Shown: positions 1 through 12,700 of the stretch, one piece after another
How the letters are laid out: each line of letters begins with the position of its first letter
How positions within the stretch are numbered: the stretch's first letter is position 1
NCBI RefSeq assembly: GCF_020184175.1
Contig: NC_065530.1
Location: forward strand, 75,245,260-75,309,259
DNA: 64,000 bases
Source: Aphis gossypii
Lineage: Eukaryota > Arthropoda > Insecta > Hemiptera > Aphididae
Reading direction: 5' to 3'
The notes under the pieces: model-generated
Seen by the model: only the letters and a program-made list of their open reading frames with translations
Databases searched by the model: none
Told to the model about the DNA's origin: nothing
Made by a program: the position numbers and the translations under genes

Positions 1-1020
1 TGATAAAAAATAAACATCATACTATAAGTGGCACTACAGTTCTAACTTTCAAATTGCAAGAGCAAACGAATCTCGTCGCACAAATAATTTTGAACGTACA
101 GCATACGAATAATATAGCATCATATAGTTAACTTAATATGTATTCCATTAAACGAGATGCCTACACATCAACTATAATACACATGTGATCATTGCGATCT
201 GTAGAAGCTACACCAGCAGAATTCGTTGTCACTGACAATGGACGAAAAATAAAAATAAAAAACACACACGCTACACACGAGAATCCAGTACGGAAGTAAC
301 CCATCACCTAACGTCAATTACCATCGAATGAACTCCTCCAGTGCTTCTCATTTTTTTTTTTTTTTTTTTATCGCTCGGCACTTATTCGGCATATAAGTTT
401 TTTAATGGTTTAAATTTTTTTGAAAGCAATATTACCACAACTATATTACTTTTATTAGGTGGTAAAATTAATTATTTTTCAAATAGTACAACTGTTGTTC
501 CCGGAAAATATTATGCAATATGAAAAATATAGTGTAATATCATAATTTATTATCAGATGGTGTACTTCATAAACGTAATAATACGATCACATACTGTAAC
601 TTGATTCCTTAAAATAGTACAGAAAATTTTTAGAAATTATAGTGACAGATTCGTTAGTTCGTGAAACGTGGTATGCAAGTCGTAATTACACGATTTCGAC
701 TGATTTTTGAAGAATACCAACAAATGGTCAAAATTATTCAAGTACTCTAAATTTTGATAGTTATATATTTTTTTTATATGTATAATCTTAATATATGTAA
801 ATACAATAAGATTATATAAACAGCACAGAGCCATTTGACAAATTTTTGAATTCGGCACTATCGCAGACACATCATAACATTATTTATTATAGTCATATCA
901 ATGTATACCTATACTATTGTAAACGCAGAGAAAAAACGAGAATTTTCGTACCTATATTTCGTATTCTATTCGTGTGTACATAATTATATAAAATATTACT
1001 ATTACTAATTACTAGGTACC
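1..1020. other. AT-rich non-coding stretch
   Basis: This stretch is A+T-rich. A poly-T run lies near 351-370, and 'attactaggtacctacctatt' type words lie near its right end. The two frames present (341-523 on + and 637-870 on -) consist of F, L, I, N, K and Y residues as expected from random AT-rich DNA and show no motif. I see no gene here. Confidence 0.6.
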
Positions 1021-1029
1021 TACCTATTA

Positions 1030-1720
1030 ACTACAATCAGGAAACCGGCATCCGTAAATTCGGTCGTTCGGTCCTATTTCGAATTTGACATCCGTCAAGT
1101 ACGATTATCTGTTCGAGGAAAACTTTTTCAGAAAAAAAACCGAACTCGACACGACGAAATAAAAATAAAAAAAAGTCACACACGCACACACATCTAACTC
1201 CGATAATCGCGTAACGCTAAAACCCGACTCGCACTCGGACACTGCGCGTAAACCAACTGCACTGTGCTCCGCGGACGGACGACCAAAATCGTTTAAAATA
1301 TTAATCGAAAAATAAAATAAAATAAAATAAAATAAACGAATAATAATAATAATAACGATAAACGACGGAGGGATTTTTATTCGAACGGCAAACGGAAGTG
1401 GAAATCGCGCGAAATATCTCTCGTCGTCGTCGTCCGTCGGCGCGAACAGTTGACGCGGTCACAGGACTACGCGGGTCGGCGGCGCGCTTGGAGGGTAATC
1501 CGGAACTACTGCGCTACCGTGCGAGGCGGCGGCCGCCGCTCCGGTGCTTGGGCAACTTTGGCGCGGCCGTCGTACAGTGATCGCGAGCGCCGCAATAAAA
1601 TATTACCGTAGGCCAACGCGCGCGCGAGATTTTACGACTCGTATTATTGTTTTTATTATTATTGTTATTATGTGACACGTCCGTCGCGTTCGAAAGTCCG
1701 TAGGTACCTATGCGATTTCG
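1030..1720. promoter_or_regulatory. CpG-rich block, possible promoter or 5' UTR exon
   Basis: This block is much richer in G+C and in undepleted CpG than its surroundings, especially 1390-1640, where words such as gcgcgaa, cggcggcgcgc, ggcggcggccgccgc and cgcgcgcgcgag crowd together. A (TAAAA)n microsatellite at about 1311-1335 splits it. A 60-codon frame at 1398-1580 on + is Arg- and Ala-rich. It begins at GTG and is better explained by base composition than by a protein. Blocks like this in AT-rich insect DNA are often promoters with long non-coding first exons. I cannot assign a strand: there is no convincing TATA box, and candidate donors occur on both strands (for example GTAATATT on - near 1604). 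The promoter call is inference from composition. Confidence 0.4.
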
Positions 1721-3320
1721 TTTTTAATTTTACATTAAATTTTTAATTTTTTTTTTTTTTTTTCATCCGAACGGACCGCGTCCATATAATAATAATAATA
1801 ATATCATAGTTGTTATTAAACTGGAATAATGCGTATTACACTATATTACCCACAACACGCTGCACGCAGACGGTACGATATTATGTTTTATATTATTATT
1901 ATTATTATTATATTGCCATTTTTCGCGTGTTTTCCAAGTCCTCCTCACCACAATAATAGTCATTCAATATTAATAAAAATAATAATAATAAAATGTTGTT
2001 GTTGCAAAAAAAAAAAAAAATATTTAACATACGTGTACTGCGGTTGAAACCGATACGCCGCTCGTTTGTCTGGAAACGTTATATTATGTACTACACGCGT
2101 ACAAACTTACTTATTTAGAAACGATCCACTGGTGCGACAATATTTACTCGATATCAATAAGTGAAAATATTTGATTGAGCGAAACTGACGGGTGAATTGT
2201 TGAAATTTTTTCTCATACTAAATCTGAAGATTTGTGTCTTATAAATAATATAATACATATTATTTTTAAAAAAAAAGTATATTTTCAATATTTTTTTTTC
2301 GTCTATACCATAATGCAATTTATTTATCTTATAACCCGTAATGATGTTTAACACAATCACTCATACGCTAATAACCATCAAATTAAAACCGGTAAAATGT
2401 TTTCGTAAGTTAATTATTTGTTAATGGATAATCGACTAATATTTCACTAAGTTCGTGTGATTAACCCTGGTTATCAGTCAGCAGTGGCAGCCACAAGATA
2501 ACCGTTTAAAAATATATAATATAATATTATAATAATAATAATATATATTACATAATATATTATAATAATAATGTAATATATTATTCCTATACGTAATAAT
2601 CGTTTTACGAACTCTGAGATCGTTTTAATGTTCATAATAGGTACGTACATTAACAACAACATAAAATGTTTAAAAAAAAACGTTGCTGTCATCGCTATGG
2701 TCTGTTGTATAATAATATAATATTCGTCGATGACATATTTTAATAAATATATCTTAATTTTATTTTTATTTTATTATGATTATTATTAAGAACAGGTGAG
2801 GTTAGGTTTGTACATCTATATACAGTAACAAAACTAAAACTATTTGTGCACGATAGTCGGCGGTCGTTTACATTACAACCAATTTACTAGACTGACGAAG
2901 GGCATGATACGCATAATATTATTATAAGTGATTACAATATTTCGTATTATTATAATTTCTCATTTCTGTATTTATAAATTTTAATTAAACATTTTTTCGT
3001 TGATAAGTTAATAACAAATCGGTAATAATATTCTGTAGTGTAATAATAATAATAATAACCACAGTCGTAAGTCGTAATATTATAACGTCATATTATTTTA
3101 TGTGCATGACGTGTCGTATGCATGTGGAATTTTAATATTACAGCAATAGTTTACTCGATGCTAATGACTTTTAAGCTTGATGTTATCCTACAACAATCAA
3201 TATAGCCCTATGTTATGATTCTGGAATATTAATGACAAAGATATCTTTGATAAAAACATTTTTGCTTAACATAATATAATTATATTATTATTTAACCTAC
3301 ATTAATAAAACAAATATAAT
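1721..3320. other. AT-rich stretch with simple repeats
   Basis: The stretch includes poly-T at 1747-1763, an (ATA)n run at about 1785-1803, a (TAT)n run at about 1889-1913, another TAA run near 1977-1992 and a near-palindromic AT/TAA tract at about 2515-2585. All open frames in it (1829-2047 +, 2154-2360 -, 2474-2692 -) translate these simple repeats. I see no gene or RNA. Confidence 0.6.
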
Positions 3321-3655
3321 AAAATACATTAGACTTGAATCATTTTTCTAATTTTACGCTTCTTATTTACAATAAGATAGTTCAAAATTACAAAAAGTTT
3401 TAAATCAACTTTAAAAACTGCATAAATTAAAAAAACAAATTTAATTAATATTTTGAATAGAAAAATATTCTTGCATGTCAGTACTTTCGAGAAACGTTGT
3501 TTTATGTTTATTATTTTTCTCTTGGAAATTCGTTTTAGAATTTTATTACTTAAATTATTTTTCGTAATAGTTCTAGAACAGTTTATTGAACAAAATTCAT
3601 TTTGTCTAACCACAATACAATAAAATAAAATGAAAAAAAGCAGCTGGTGAGTTAC

Positions 3656-3706
3656 TCTATACTTCACTGGTATTTCAATACCAGAAATGGCAACTAAAGA
3701 CGCCAT
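3656..3706 (-). CDS. Coding-like patch, possible short exon (unassigned)
   Basis: On the minus strand an ATG at 3706 opens a 17-codon stretch (begins MASLVAISG, ends PVKYR) with non-AT-biased codons such as GCG, GCC, CCA, GTG and AAG. It is followed by a possible splice donor GTAACTCAC. The frame stays open to 3329, but past the possible donor it turns into F/I/K/N-rich sequence typical of random DNA, so I would end any exon here. There is no AG acceptor directly before the ATG. I do not recognise the peptide. It could be a chance frame, a decayed exon, or the antisense of the + strand frame at 3687-3860. Confidence 0.15.
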
Positions 3707-3860
3707 CAATTACACGGGTGACAAAACAATTGGGCGAACATTTGAGAAAACACACAAAAATACAAACAAACTGAAAACATTGAAAGCATCTGTGGGCAAA
3801 TGGCATTTGGTCCTACATGTTTATGGCCCCCTACATAGTTCATATTCATTATCTTTATAA
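3687..3860 (+). CDS. Unassigned 57-codon open frame
   Basis: An ATG at 3687 opens 57 codons to TAA at 3858-3860, and the frame is open upstream to a TGA at 3648. The codon mix (GAC GCC ATC, CTG, GGC CCC CTA, GTG GGC) is less AT-biased than the neighbourhood and the peptide is Lys/Thr-rich in its first half. A CAG just before the ATG could serve as a splice acceptor. No domain is recognisable. It overlaps the minus-strand patch at 3656-3706 in antisense, so at most one of the two is likely real. Confidence 0.13.
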   Translation: MATKDAINYTGDKTIGRTFEKTHKNTNKLKTLKASVGKWHLVLHVYGPLHSSYSLSL

Positions 3861-5805
3861 CCGCTGAAAACTGTTCATATATCAATAACGTCTAACACGT
3901 TAACAAACAATCACAAAAATAAAAACAAAACATTCGTTAACGGATCATCTTATAAGCACATCACATAAATATTAAATAAAACTGTGTCCCATAAGAATGT
4001 TTCACTCACAATATTATCTTTTGTCTGACTTACATCTAATCATTATAATTCTGTTTTTTTTTTTTCATAAAATATATATTTTACATTTGGAAAACAGCAC
4101 ACGGTATTTAAAACATTGTAATCAAGTTCTTTAAAAGTGTACCTAAATATATATATATTTGATTGACAAGGAATATAAATATATGAAAAATTATTTTTAA
4201 TATCTATCTACTTGATACATTTAATTAATTGTTAAGTTTTATTTCCATTAATTTAGTTAATAATCGTGTTTGTTACAAAATAGCTATCCCTGTGCACTAC
4301 GTTGATCTTACAAAATGTATTTGTGTTAGATTTAGTTGTTTATTTAGAGTATAACTGCATAAAGCGTGTATGTAAACTATATTTTTGGTTTTCTGATTTG
4401 GTGTATAGATGATATTTCCCACTTATCAACTTCACATAATTGTCTCGCCCAGCGTTGCTTTTTTTAACCATTTATACTAAAGATAATTTAAAAAACAATT
4501 ATTTTTAATTACAATTTACAATACCTAAGTGTATCTTTAAGGGTTTCTAAATTTACTTATACTATTTTTAATTAATATATTTATCTAGCGCTGATTATTT
4601 ATTACATACTTGATAGAAAAGTTATGTTAAGTATAAATATTTTATATGTAAAAACTGATGTATCAGTGAAACAAAATATCTAAAAACAAAACATCGTATG
4701 TATAAATAAACCTTATTCGTCCGTGCATAAAAATGTAAATATTAAATAGTGTAAGTCCTTGTCCCGTTAGCTAATACTACATTTTATTTATTTTTAAAAT
4801 CAATAATTCTAAAATAAAAAAAAATTCTATGAGCACCTACATCTAAAGTATCTAACAATCTAAGCTTCTGACATATTTTGCATTGCATGGTAATATATTA
4901 AATTATGACAATATTTATATCATTAAAATAACTTAAAATATATACCTGAACATTATTTATTATGTATTATGTGTATAAAATTTAATGTATATTATTATCA
5001 AAATATACATAGATGACAAACACGGGAATTTAATTTAACTACAAATATTTTAAAGAATAAAATAATAGTTTATGTTACTACTTTACTCATTTTTTATAGT
5101 TGTCCATAATATTAATTATTAAATAGTTTTAGTTTTATACTTTTATGTATTTAAATAATAATAGGTATTAATGATATTATGGAATGTTTTATTTATAATA
5201 ACATAAATAGGTTTGGCATAGTGTGTGAGTGTTATTATTATATAAATTAAATGATATTAAATATCATACCTTTGCGAAGTGTTCCTTGTTCAGTTAAAAT
5301 ATTATAACATAAATACATCTAAACTTTATGATTTATTAGCTTGCTACTACAATAAATTATTATAAAGTCATATAAGATAATAGGTACATATATTTAAAAT
5401 GTACTTTTTGTTTAATCGTTGAGCATAAAATATATTGCAGTTGAAATGGCCATCATTCATGCACAACGAGGACTACGATCGATATTTGTTTTTTATATTA
5501 TAACGTTATATGACTAATAAGTTATGATATTAAAATCTACTTGTCACTGCATAATATGTTTATAAGCATCAGTTAGGTTGCCTGCGCAGTAGGTAGGTAG
5601 TTGAGTTTATTATACAGACTTTATATTATTTTGTATAGAATATCGAATTATGTATTTTGTTTCATTTGTACAAATAATGAAAAAAACTCCAAGTACACCG
5701 TGTTGCTTAACACGTTATGATCGATCGACAAGCCCCACAATAAGAAACATCTATAGGTACGTGGCATTAGCCATCACAGAGCGCAATCATAATTATTATT
5801 GCCGA
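3861..5805. other. AT-rich non-coding stretch
   Basis: The stretch is uniform AT-rich sequence with short A/T runs and no open frame of note. Base composition starts to rise toward G+C after about 5690. I see no feature that can be supported. Confidence 0.55.
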
Positions 5806-5807
5806 GG

Positions 5808-5930
5808 CGTGCTCACTTACCATTAAGTTCCGTACATTTCCGACCTATTTTAACAGTCAATATTCGACGACGTACCTCAACCAAAGGGCACGGACGTCAG
5901 TCGGTCGGTGCGCTCGACTGGATTTATATA
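5808..5930 (-). promoter_or_regulatory. Promoter/first-exon-like block
   Basis: On the minus strand the order is a TATA box (TATATAAA, complement of 5923-5930), a GC-richer segment of about 100 bases, then ATG (5823-5821) immediately followed by a near-perfect splice donor GTAAGTGAGC (5820-5811). This would fit a first exon that is almost all 5' UTR and ends right after its start codon, with the gene running leftwards. On the plus strand the same block has an arthropod-type initiator TCAGT at 5897-5901 followed by cggtcggtgcgc, so a rightward start is also possible. No downstream exon is identified for either direction. The sequence signals are directly visible; the gene is inference. Confidence 0.35.
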
Positions 5931-5940
5931 TGAGTACCTA

Positions 5941-6320
5941 TACAGGGCGCACAACCTCGAACAAAATTTTATATATTTTAATGGTCGCAAACCATTGCAG
6001 CTATAATGGACATCGGATATCGGTCGACCAACGTTCTCGGTAATATTACAATAACATTTCTAAAAAATCAATATTTATATTCTATTGTCGATTAATAATA
6101 TTATGATATTAAATAAATAAACTTCTATTAGACATTGAAAAAATAATTTCAGACTGTACAACATTATATATATATACAGAAGCTAGATCATGCAGCTATA
6201 AACACGCGTTAATTTTCACTCTGAATCAAGAGAGAAACTCCTGACATTGAGTTCGCTCCAAAATTGGAAGTTATTTCGGCTTCCATATAGAAATCCAATC
6301 ATGTAATAATATTATTATGC
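5941..6320. other. Non-coding stretch
   Basis: Mixed composition with AT-rich parts and a short TATA repeat near 6170. No frame or structured element stands out. Confidence 0.5.
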
Positions 6321-6932
6321 TGGAGCACCGAGCACGTCAAGTTGAGGTTGCATCGTGTTAGTAAATAAACCAAACATACCATGGTTATATGCAGTGTGAT
6401 ATGATTAGGCATCTTGTTCGGTGATAATTTTTGATACTTAAAGATCAAAAACTATGATCATAGAATTAATTGGTAACATTGTTTCAACGTCTTCAGTTAA
6501 TTAGTGCTCGTCAAAGGGCTCCAATTATTTGACTTTCAATCACCTGTGAACGGCTTTTGATCACACAAATTCAAGAATGAGAGGCATCCAAGAAAACTGC
6601 TAATAAGTTAGCACATCGAGGTGCGTGCGAGTGAATTAACAGATAATATTGCTACAGCACTCCTGTGTATCTCGGCATTTGTCCGGAACCGGAACTCTCG
6701 AGTCTTCGGGTCAGTGGGATGGTGTTGCTGCGCAAGTGGTCCTTCTACAAACGGAAGTAGTGTACTCCTATCAGAGAGCCTACCAGCAGACGGTGGTTGC
6801 ACATTTATTATAATTATCTTGGTGACTTTACTTCATATAACAGTAGGCTTGCATGGCAATGTCTCAATCGAGGTTTCTGAAATTATATATGGTACTAAAC
6901 ACCATCATGATCTGAATAATTGTATCTCATAA
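6320..6932. other. GC-richer block open on both strands
   Basis: The block is clearly less AT-biased than its flanks. A + strand frame runs 6621-6932 (103 codons) and a - strand frame 6608-6802 (64 codons). The + frame has a soluble first half (Ser, Arg, Asn) followed by a hydrophobic segment at roughly residues 63-75 (IIIIL...LLHI), which could be a membrane segment. The first in-frame codon is not an ATG. I do not recognise either peptide. Possible readings are an exon of an unannotated gene, a decayed transposon coding segment, or a conserved non-coding block. There is no decisive splice site. Confidence 0.2.
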
Positions 6933-7385
6933 TATTATAATATTTGTTATAGTTAGTTATAAGTGTAATTAAATGTAATATTTATGTATAAATTACTAAC
7001 AAACAAATTATAGTTTTTTCAATTTACATAACTTAAAAATATTTAAAAATCTCAATTTTCATAGTAATATGTTTAAATATTAACCTATATTATTTAAACT
7101 TAAAATTATTTAAATTTGTTGTAACTTACTTATAATAATAAGTACAAGTCAATAAAAAAAACTCTGTATAAAGTATTAGATGTCTTCTATAATATTTTAA
7201 TATAACGTTTACTTTGAAACCACGGTATAAAGCATTTGCATGTAATGATTAGACTTAATTTAAAATATTATATGGATATTGATAACATAATAAAATTAAT
7301 AATAAGTATTATTATTCAAAGTTATCATAATTTATTCGTATCATAATACTTATTAAATCATAAATACTAAATACATAATATTAGA
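6933..7385. other. AT-rich non-coding stretch
   Basis: Very AT-rich with many TTTAAA and TAATAA words. Nothing recognisable. Confidence 0.55.
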
Positions 7386-8345
7386 AAAAAATTGGATCTT
7401 GTTTATATTTTAGAGAGGTAAAAATCAAAAATTTCTTAATATTTTTCAAAATCATTAGAAAAAACAAAAATTTTTACAAAAGCCTTGTTTTTGACAAAAT
7501 CAATTTGAATTTTTTGGAAGAACTTAACAACAAATAATTTTTAGATGATTACTTAACATATTTTATAGATAGCGTTCTAATACATCATAGTTTAATTTTC
7601 TAAATACTTTGACAATTTTTTTTTTTTTTAGATCTATTTAAATATTTAAAAAAAATTTATATTATTATCATTATTGGTTTGGTCAAAATGCTTAAACATT
7701 TAATAGAAGAAAACATATAACTTGTTCTTAAATTTAAATATTAAAAATATGTAGCGTTAAGTTGGTAACATTACTATGCTTCACTTACTTACCATACTGT
7801 TGTCTGTTGCATATTAAGTGCATCCATTCATATTTTTGTTTTTTACAAATATGTATAATTCATACTTGTATTTTTAACTATGCAGACAAACATTTTTTCA
7901 ATTTTTTTTTAAATCACAGAAATGTTTTAAGTAAAGTATAGGTAATAAAAGATAATTTTCTAAATAGTTTGACTCTCTTTTTATGTTCTTTTTAGATGAT
8001 ATTGAAATTTTCGATTTTTTTTTTTTTTTTATATATAAATAAAAACTTAAAACGAATACATGGTTCGTTCCTCTTAATTTGTCTGTATACTTAAGATATC
8101 AAAGAAACATGGTCAACATTTTACTTTATATGCATTTGAAGTTCAAAATTTTGCAAAACCACAAAAATTTACAAATTGGCAATTATTTTATAGTAAAAAG
8201 TGTATAAGATCTTAAATTTTAGAGCTAAGGTTAGGAGCTAAATAAGATCATACTGTTCATTGTAAAACTAAAAAATCTAAGAAAATGACTGTTATTTTGT
8301 ATACACAATATATATATATATATTTAAAATTCAAGTTTGAACGAA
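7386..8345. repeat. Possible degraded aphid interspersed repeat
   Basis: The segment has a distinct vocabulary: 'ttttacaaaagccttgtttttgacaaaatcaa' near 7472-7503 and 'ttgcaaaaccacaaaaatttacaaattgg' near 8150. It resembles the non-coding repeat at 54,640-54,900, where 'cgcaaaaccagtttttgataaaatcg' occurs. The resemblance is by eye and covers only short words, so the boundaries are approximate. It encodes nothing. It could equally be chance similarity in AT-rich DNA. Confidence 0.25.
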
Positions 8346-9480
8346 ATTTTTTATTTTGTTAAAATTATTAAACAATAATATTCATTGAGAATTAAAACTT
8401 TAACGTTTACAATGAATTTAACTATAATATGTTATATGTACTTACCTAATCTTATATTTTCAAAATATTATTAAATATCAATAAAAATAATAAGTATTAT
8501 TTTATTAAATGTTAAGATAGTATGTATTTTTAGTTGATAAATGATTTATTCACAATTTGTTTTCGTTAAAAATTGTATTACCTTAAAAGCTTATAATAAT
8601 AATATTATAATACGGTATACCTAAATATATATAATTATAATAATAATAATAATATAACAAATTCAATGTTTAAAAAAAAATAATAATAATTATATTAACC
8701 TATCTACTAACAGTAAAATAAATTACTTTAGTAGCTGATATCATTAGATAGCTTCTTCCCTCATATATTTTTTCTTATAGCACAAATTCTTATTATTTGT
8801 GCCCTAAGAAACAAATTTTATATTTTTACACAATACAAACTTTAATTACTATAATACCAAGAAGCATATCGTGAATTATATAATATAATATTATTATATT
8901 GAATTCAAATTGAACACTTCCATTATAATAGTAACCCACTCAATTACCAAATATTGTATAGCGGGGCGGTATCCGATTGTCCAGATTTTTTTTTGTATAT
9001 TTAAAAATAAATAAATTGCAATCACATTATGATGGTTTAATTATGCACTATGCTAATTTTTAAAAATTCAAGCACTCACGAAATATACTGATATTAATAT
9101 TAATTAATATTATGCACTAATATTTATTTTATTAATTTTATGAACAGTAAATTTATATTCTTGAGACTTGAATCGAAATGGATTTTCATTTTGACGGAGT
9201 TAAACAATTATTGTCATTTCATGAATCACAAATTATTTATTTTCATTGAATTGTGTTATTTGATGTTTAATTATTTACTCAGTGGAATAATAATAATAAA
9301 AAAAAAACTTCTATAATCATTTATAACTAAATGATTATAACTGATTAAAAAAAATAAACGTTTTTTAATTCACAATTTACTATGTCACTAATTTTGACCG
9401 TATGGTTTTATTTTATAATTATTTTTATTATTTTAATATGTATTTATATGTTTCTGAAGCTATATTACAATAATATACGA
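8346..9480. other. AT-rich stretch with TAA runs
   Basis: Several TAA/ATT microsatellite-like runs occur near 8596-8655 and 8680. No coding potential is seen. Confidence 0.55.
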
Positions 9481-9484
9481 TGGA

Positions 9485-9770
9485 GTGAACTTCTAACGTT
9501 AAGTTAATTTTAAAGAACTTGCATTGATCTCTAACAAACCATTACAACTATAGGGCAGGATCAATGTAAGAATAAGTAACCATATAGCTATGCGGTAGAA
9601 GTGTTAGAAGGTGAACTAGGAAGTTCAAGGTATGATGGTTATCTTCGCCTTGTTTCATCGAGATAGGTGCTTTTAACCGTTACCGATGCTCCTATATCAT
9701 GGGCGGTGAACTTCTCGATATTTCACTTGTATACACTTCCAAGATGATGTGATAGCGACTTGTTCTTAGA
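9485..9770. other. Compositionally distinct block with repeated word GTGAACTTCT
   Basis: This block is richer in G+C than the surrounding DNA and contains the 10-base word GTGAACTTCT twice in direct orientation (9485-9494 and 9706-9715), plus a related gaactaggaagttc between them. It might be a degraded mobile element or a conserved non-coding element. No protein frame is present. Confidence 0.2.
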
Positions 9771-12700
9771 ATTTACTTACTCTAGTAATTTAATAATTTC
9801 AACGATTCCTGACAAATTAAAGTAGGTATTATAGATGTGAAAATCGCTATTCAATCGCTATTCTATAATATTACCGCACGTTAATTATCACAGATTGACT
9901 GTAAAGGCTCTCTTCCAATGTGGTTTTGAAAATTTTGAATGCTATATCTTGTAAATGGAAAAATGTACGAATTTTTACTCAAAACCCTACCTTCATATAT
10001 AGTTATTTATATATATATATATTATCAATTATCTGCTATGTGGTTCCTAATTGGTTCTGGATTTTGATTATCTCAATCTTAAAACATATGCTTTTGTTAT
10101 ATTATCGAACCGAAATCATTTAGAATATTTTTGCCTAGTCATAAATGGATAAAATGGCAAACGAAACGTCATTGCTTTACAATCATAATGTTACCTATAT
10201 TATATTCATGGGGTCTATGTAAGATAAGCCAACACAATTCTTAAGTTTATCTGACCATTATTGATACAATGGCGTAATTGAACAAATCATTTGTTATTAG
10301 GTCATTTTTTTATGATCTATGCGTAGTAGCGAGGTAAATGCGTTTGGTTTCCTGGAAATAAGTGGCATGTCATTATAATATTGTTTTTTTTTCAACCAGC
10401 CGTGTGCTGTCATAAACAACAGCATAATAATATTATGTTTAGTTCCATTTCGATTAACTATAGTCGTCGATGTGCAGTTCATTTTTCCGGTCGGTTTAAC
10501 GTAGCTAACTTCAATACTCACAGTTGAATGTCGTCTTACTTATACATATATATACATAAATTTAAAATGAGTTTTTTTTTACTAACAGCTAATATCAGAA
10601 CTTAGACCAATTGAAATTAAAGTAATATCAATAGAATCTTCGAAACTCAGAGAGTGTTTTTTTTCAAGTTACTATAGGGTTAGGTTAACGCATGGATTTC
10701 GTTTAAGCTCACCAAAATTCGAATCATTTTTTGTTTATATTTAGAGTTGTTGTTGGCTACAGGAATCAAATGAAACAAAAAATATAGAGCTGTAGAGTAA
10801 CTGTTCCGTCAAGCGTAGTTATGGGATTTTTTTTAAAATAAAATAATATAATATTTAATTACTTATTTGTTAGATATTCAAAATATTCAACAAAAGGTAA
10901 TGTACATTTACTTATGTATGTACCTTATAAACGCATACACTATTTGATCGATTTTCATAAAAGTTTCTTAAATTTTTCTTGGAAGTATCAATTTTAATGA
11001 TTAATTTGAATTACGTTGAAAAATATTTCAAGTTCCATGGGTGGATGTCACATATCAGTCAAATTAGTTTACAAAGCGATTTACACCGATGTCAAATAAC
11101 CCGTGAACTGAGGTACACTATAACCGAGAAAACTGATTTAGCACTATATTTTATACTTGTTCATTTTTTGCAGAGAAACGTTGGGTTATGCAGCTGGTTA
11201 TATTAGATAATTTAACATCACATTCCAGAGAGGTACATAACTTAAAGTTAGGTTTTTTTTATAGTGCCAACATGTTTATACAATATGTATGGCATGTTCG
11301 TCAAAATAATTTATAATTAACATTCGTACATGGGATATAAACTTAGGTTTCTTACGGTTCTACGCCGACGACAAAACAGCTTATCAGAAACGTGTTAAAT
11401 TATAAACCACGTTTTGCTCATTGCAGTCTATGAACGTTATCGTTTAAAACAAATTCCTAATTTTAAAAAATCGGCAAGCCTAAGCAATATGTGGCAAGGC
11501 AGTGATCGGCAATACTATTAGCGCTTGTGTAGAAATATTGTTGCCTCATTCGTCGTAATCCAAATAAAGATTCAAAAAAATATACAAATAAATAATAAAA
11601 AAAATAAGGAATTATAACAACATAAATTAGAAAGTATAGAAATTATTAAATTAAATGTTAATAAATAACTATTATGCAATAAAAAATAATAGGAGTCGTA
11701 TAAAGGGTAAAAAAATATAATATAATATTAGGTATTCTAATGTTTCTTGTTATAGTAATTTATAATACCAAAAAATTACACACAGAGCGATCCTCCTCCT
11801 ATCATCATAATATACGTTACTGTTGTCAACACCCACTAATTCACCTATTGTGAACACTTAAATTTTAAACGCATTTCAATGTTATTCAAATTGTTTTAGA
11901 GGTATGCGTTCAGGTTTGTATGGTACAGTTTCATTTCAATATTATTAATAGTATACCTGTGAATTTGCATTTGTTTTATTTTTTGTAAATTTTTCAGAGG
12001 GAGTTGTGATAAAATATACGCATATATATATATATATGATTTCAAATTAGTATATAATGATTAAGTACATCTATAATTATGTATATTATTTGATTGCTTA
12101 AATAATTCATTAATTAATTTCAATCTACTTGGTATTATCTCCGCCCACACATAAATATCCAATTTAAGTGAAAGGTTCGTCTGAAAATAATGCCCCGAAA
12201 GAAAATATTTAATCTGCAGTTCTATAATTTGACTAGGAAGTACTTCGTGTACACAGCTAACTATTTCAGTACTTAATAGGTCTAAGATTTATATTTTATT
12301 ATGATGATGATTAATGGTATCAAATACTATAAAGAACAAGTGTAATTTGTTCTTGGGAAATACTTTGTATAAACTTATCATTCACTACTAAGACGCACAA
12401 ATGTAAGCGAAGTAAATTAAGTTAATAGGTGTATAGTAAGGTATGTACATAGATTTTCTCGAAATTATTTATACAGTGCTCTAATCTTGCAAGGGCTTTT
12501 TCAAGGATTTGACTCATCATACAGGTTCTTCAGCCTTGGACAGAGCGTTTTTCGGTAATTCAAGGCTTAAATTATTTAAAAAAATATTATAGTTGTGGTT
12601 ATACTAATTTCATAATTTAAAGTTTACGTGTAATATCTCTCGTTTTTTCTAACGACTCCCTTCTTATAAAAATATACAAAAAAAATATATACAAATATTA

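Noticed and set aside
1398..1580. 60-codon Arg/Ala-rich frame as a gene
   Set aside because: The first codon is GTG and the composition follows from CpG-rich DNA. It better fits a non-coding promoter or 5' UTR.
3329..3655. Remainder of the 126-codon minus-strand frame
   Set aside because: After the first 17 codons it is dominated by Ile, Lys, Phe, Leu and Asn with no motif, as expected of random AT-rich sequence. The apparent first residue is from TTG, not ATG.
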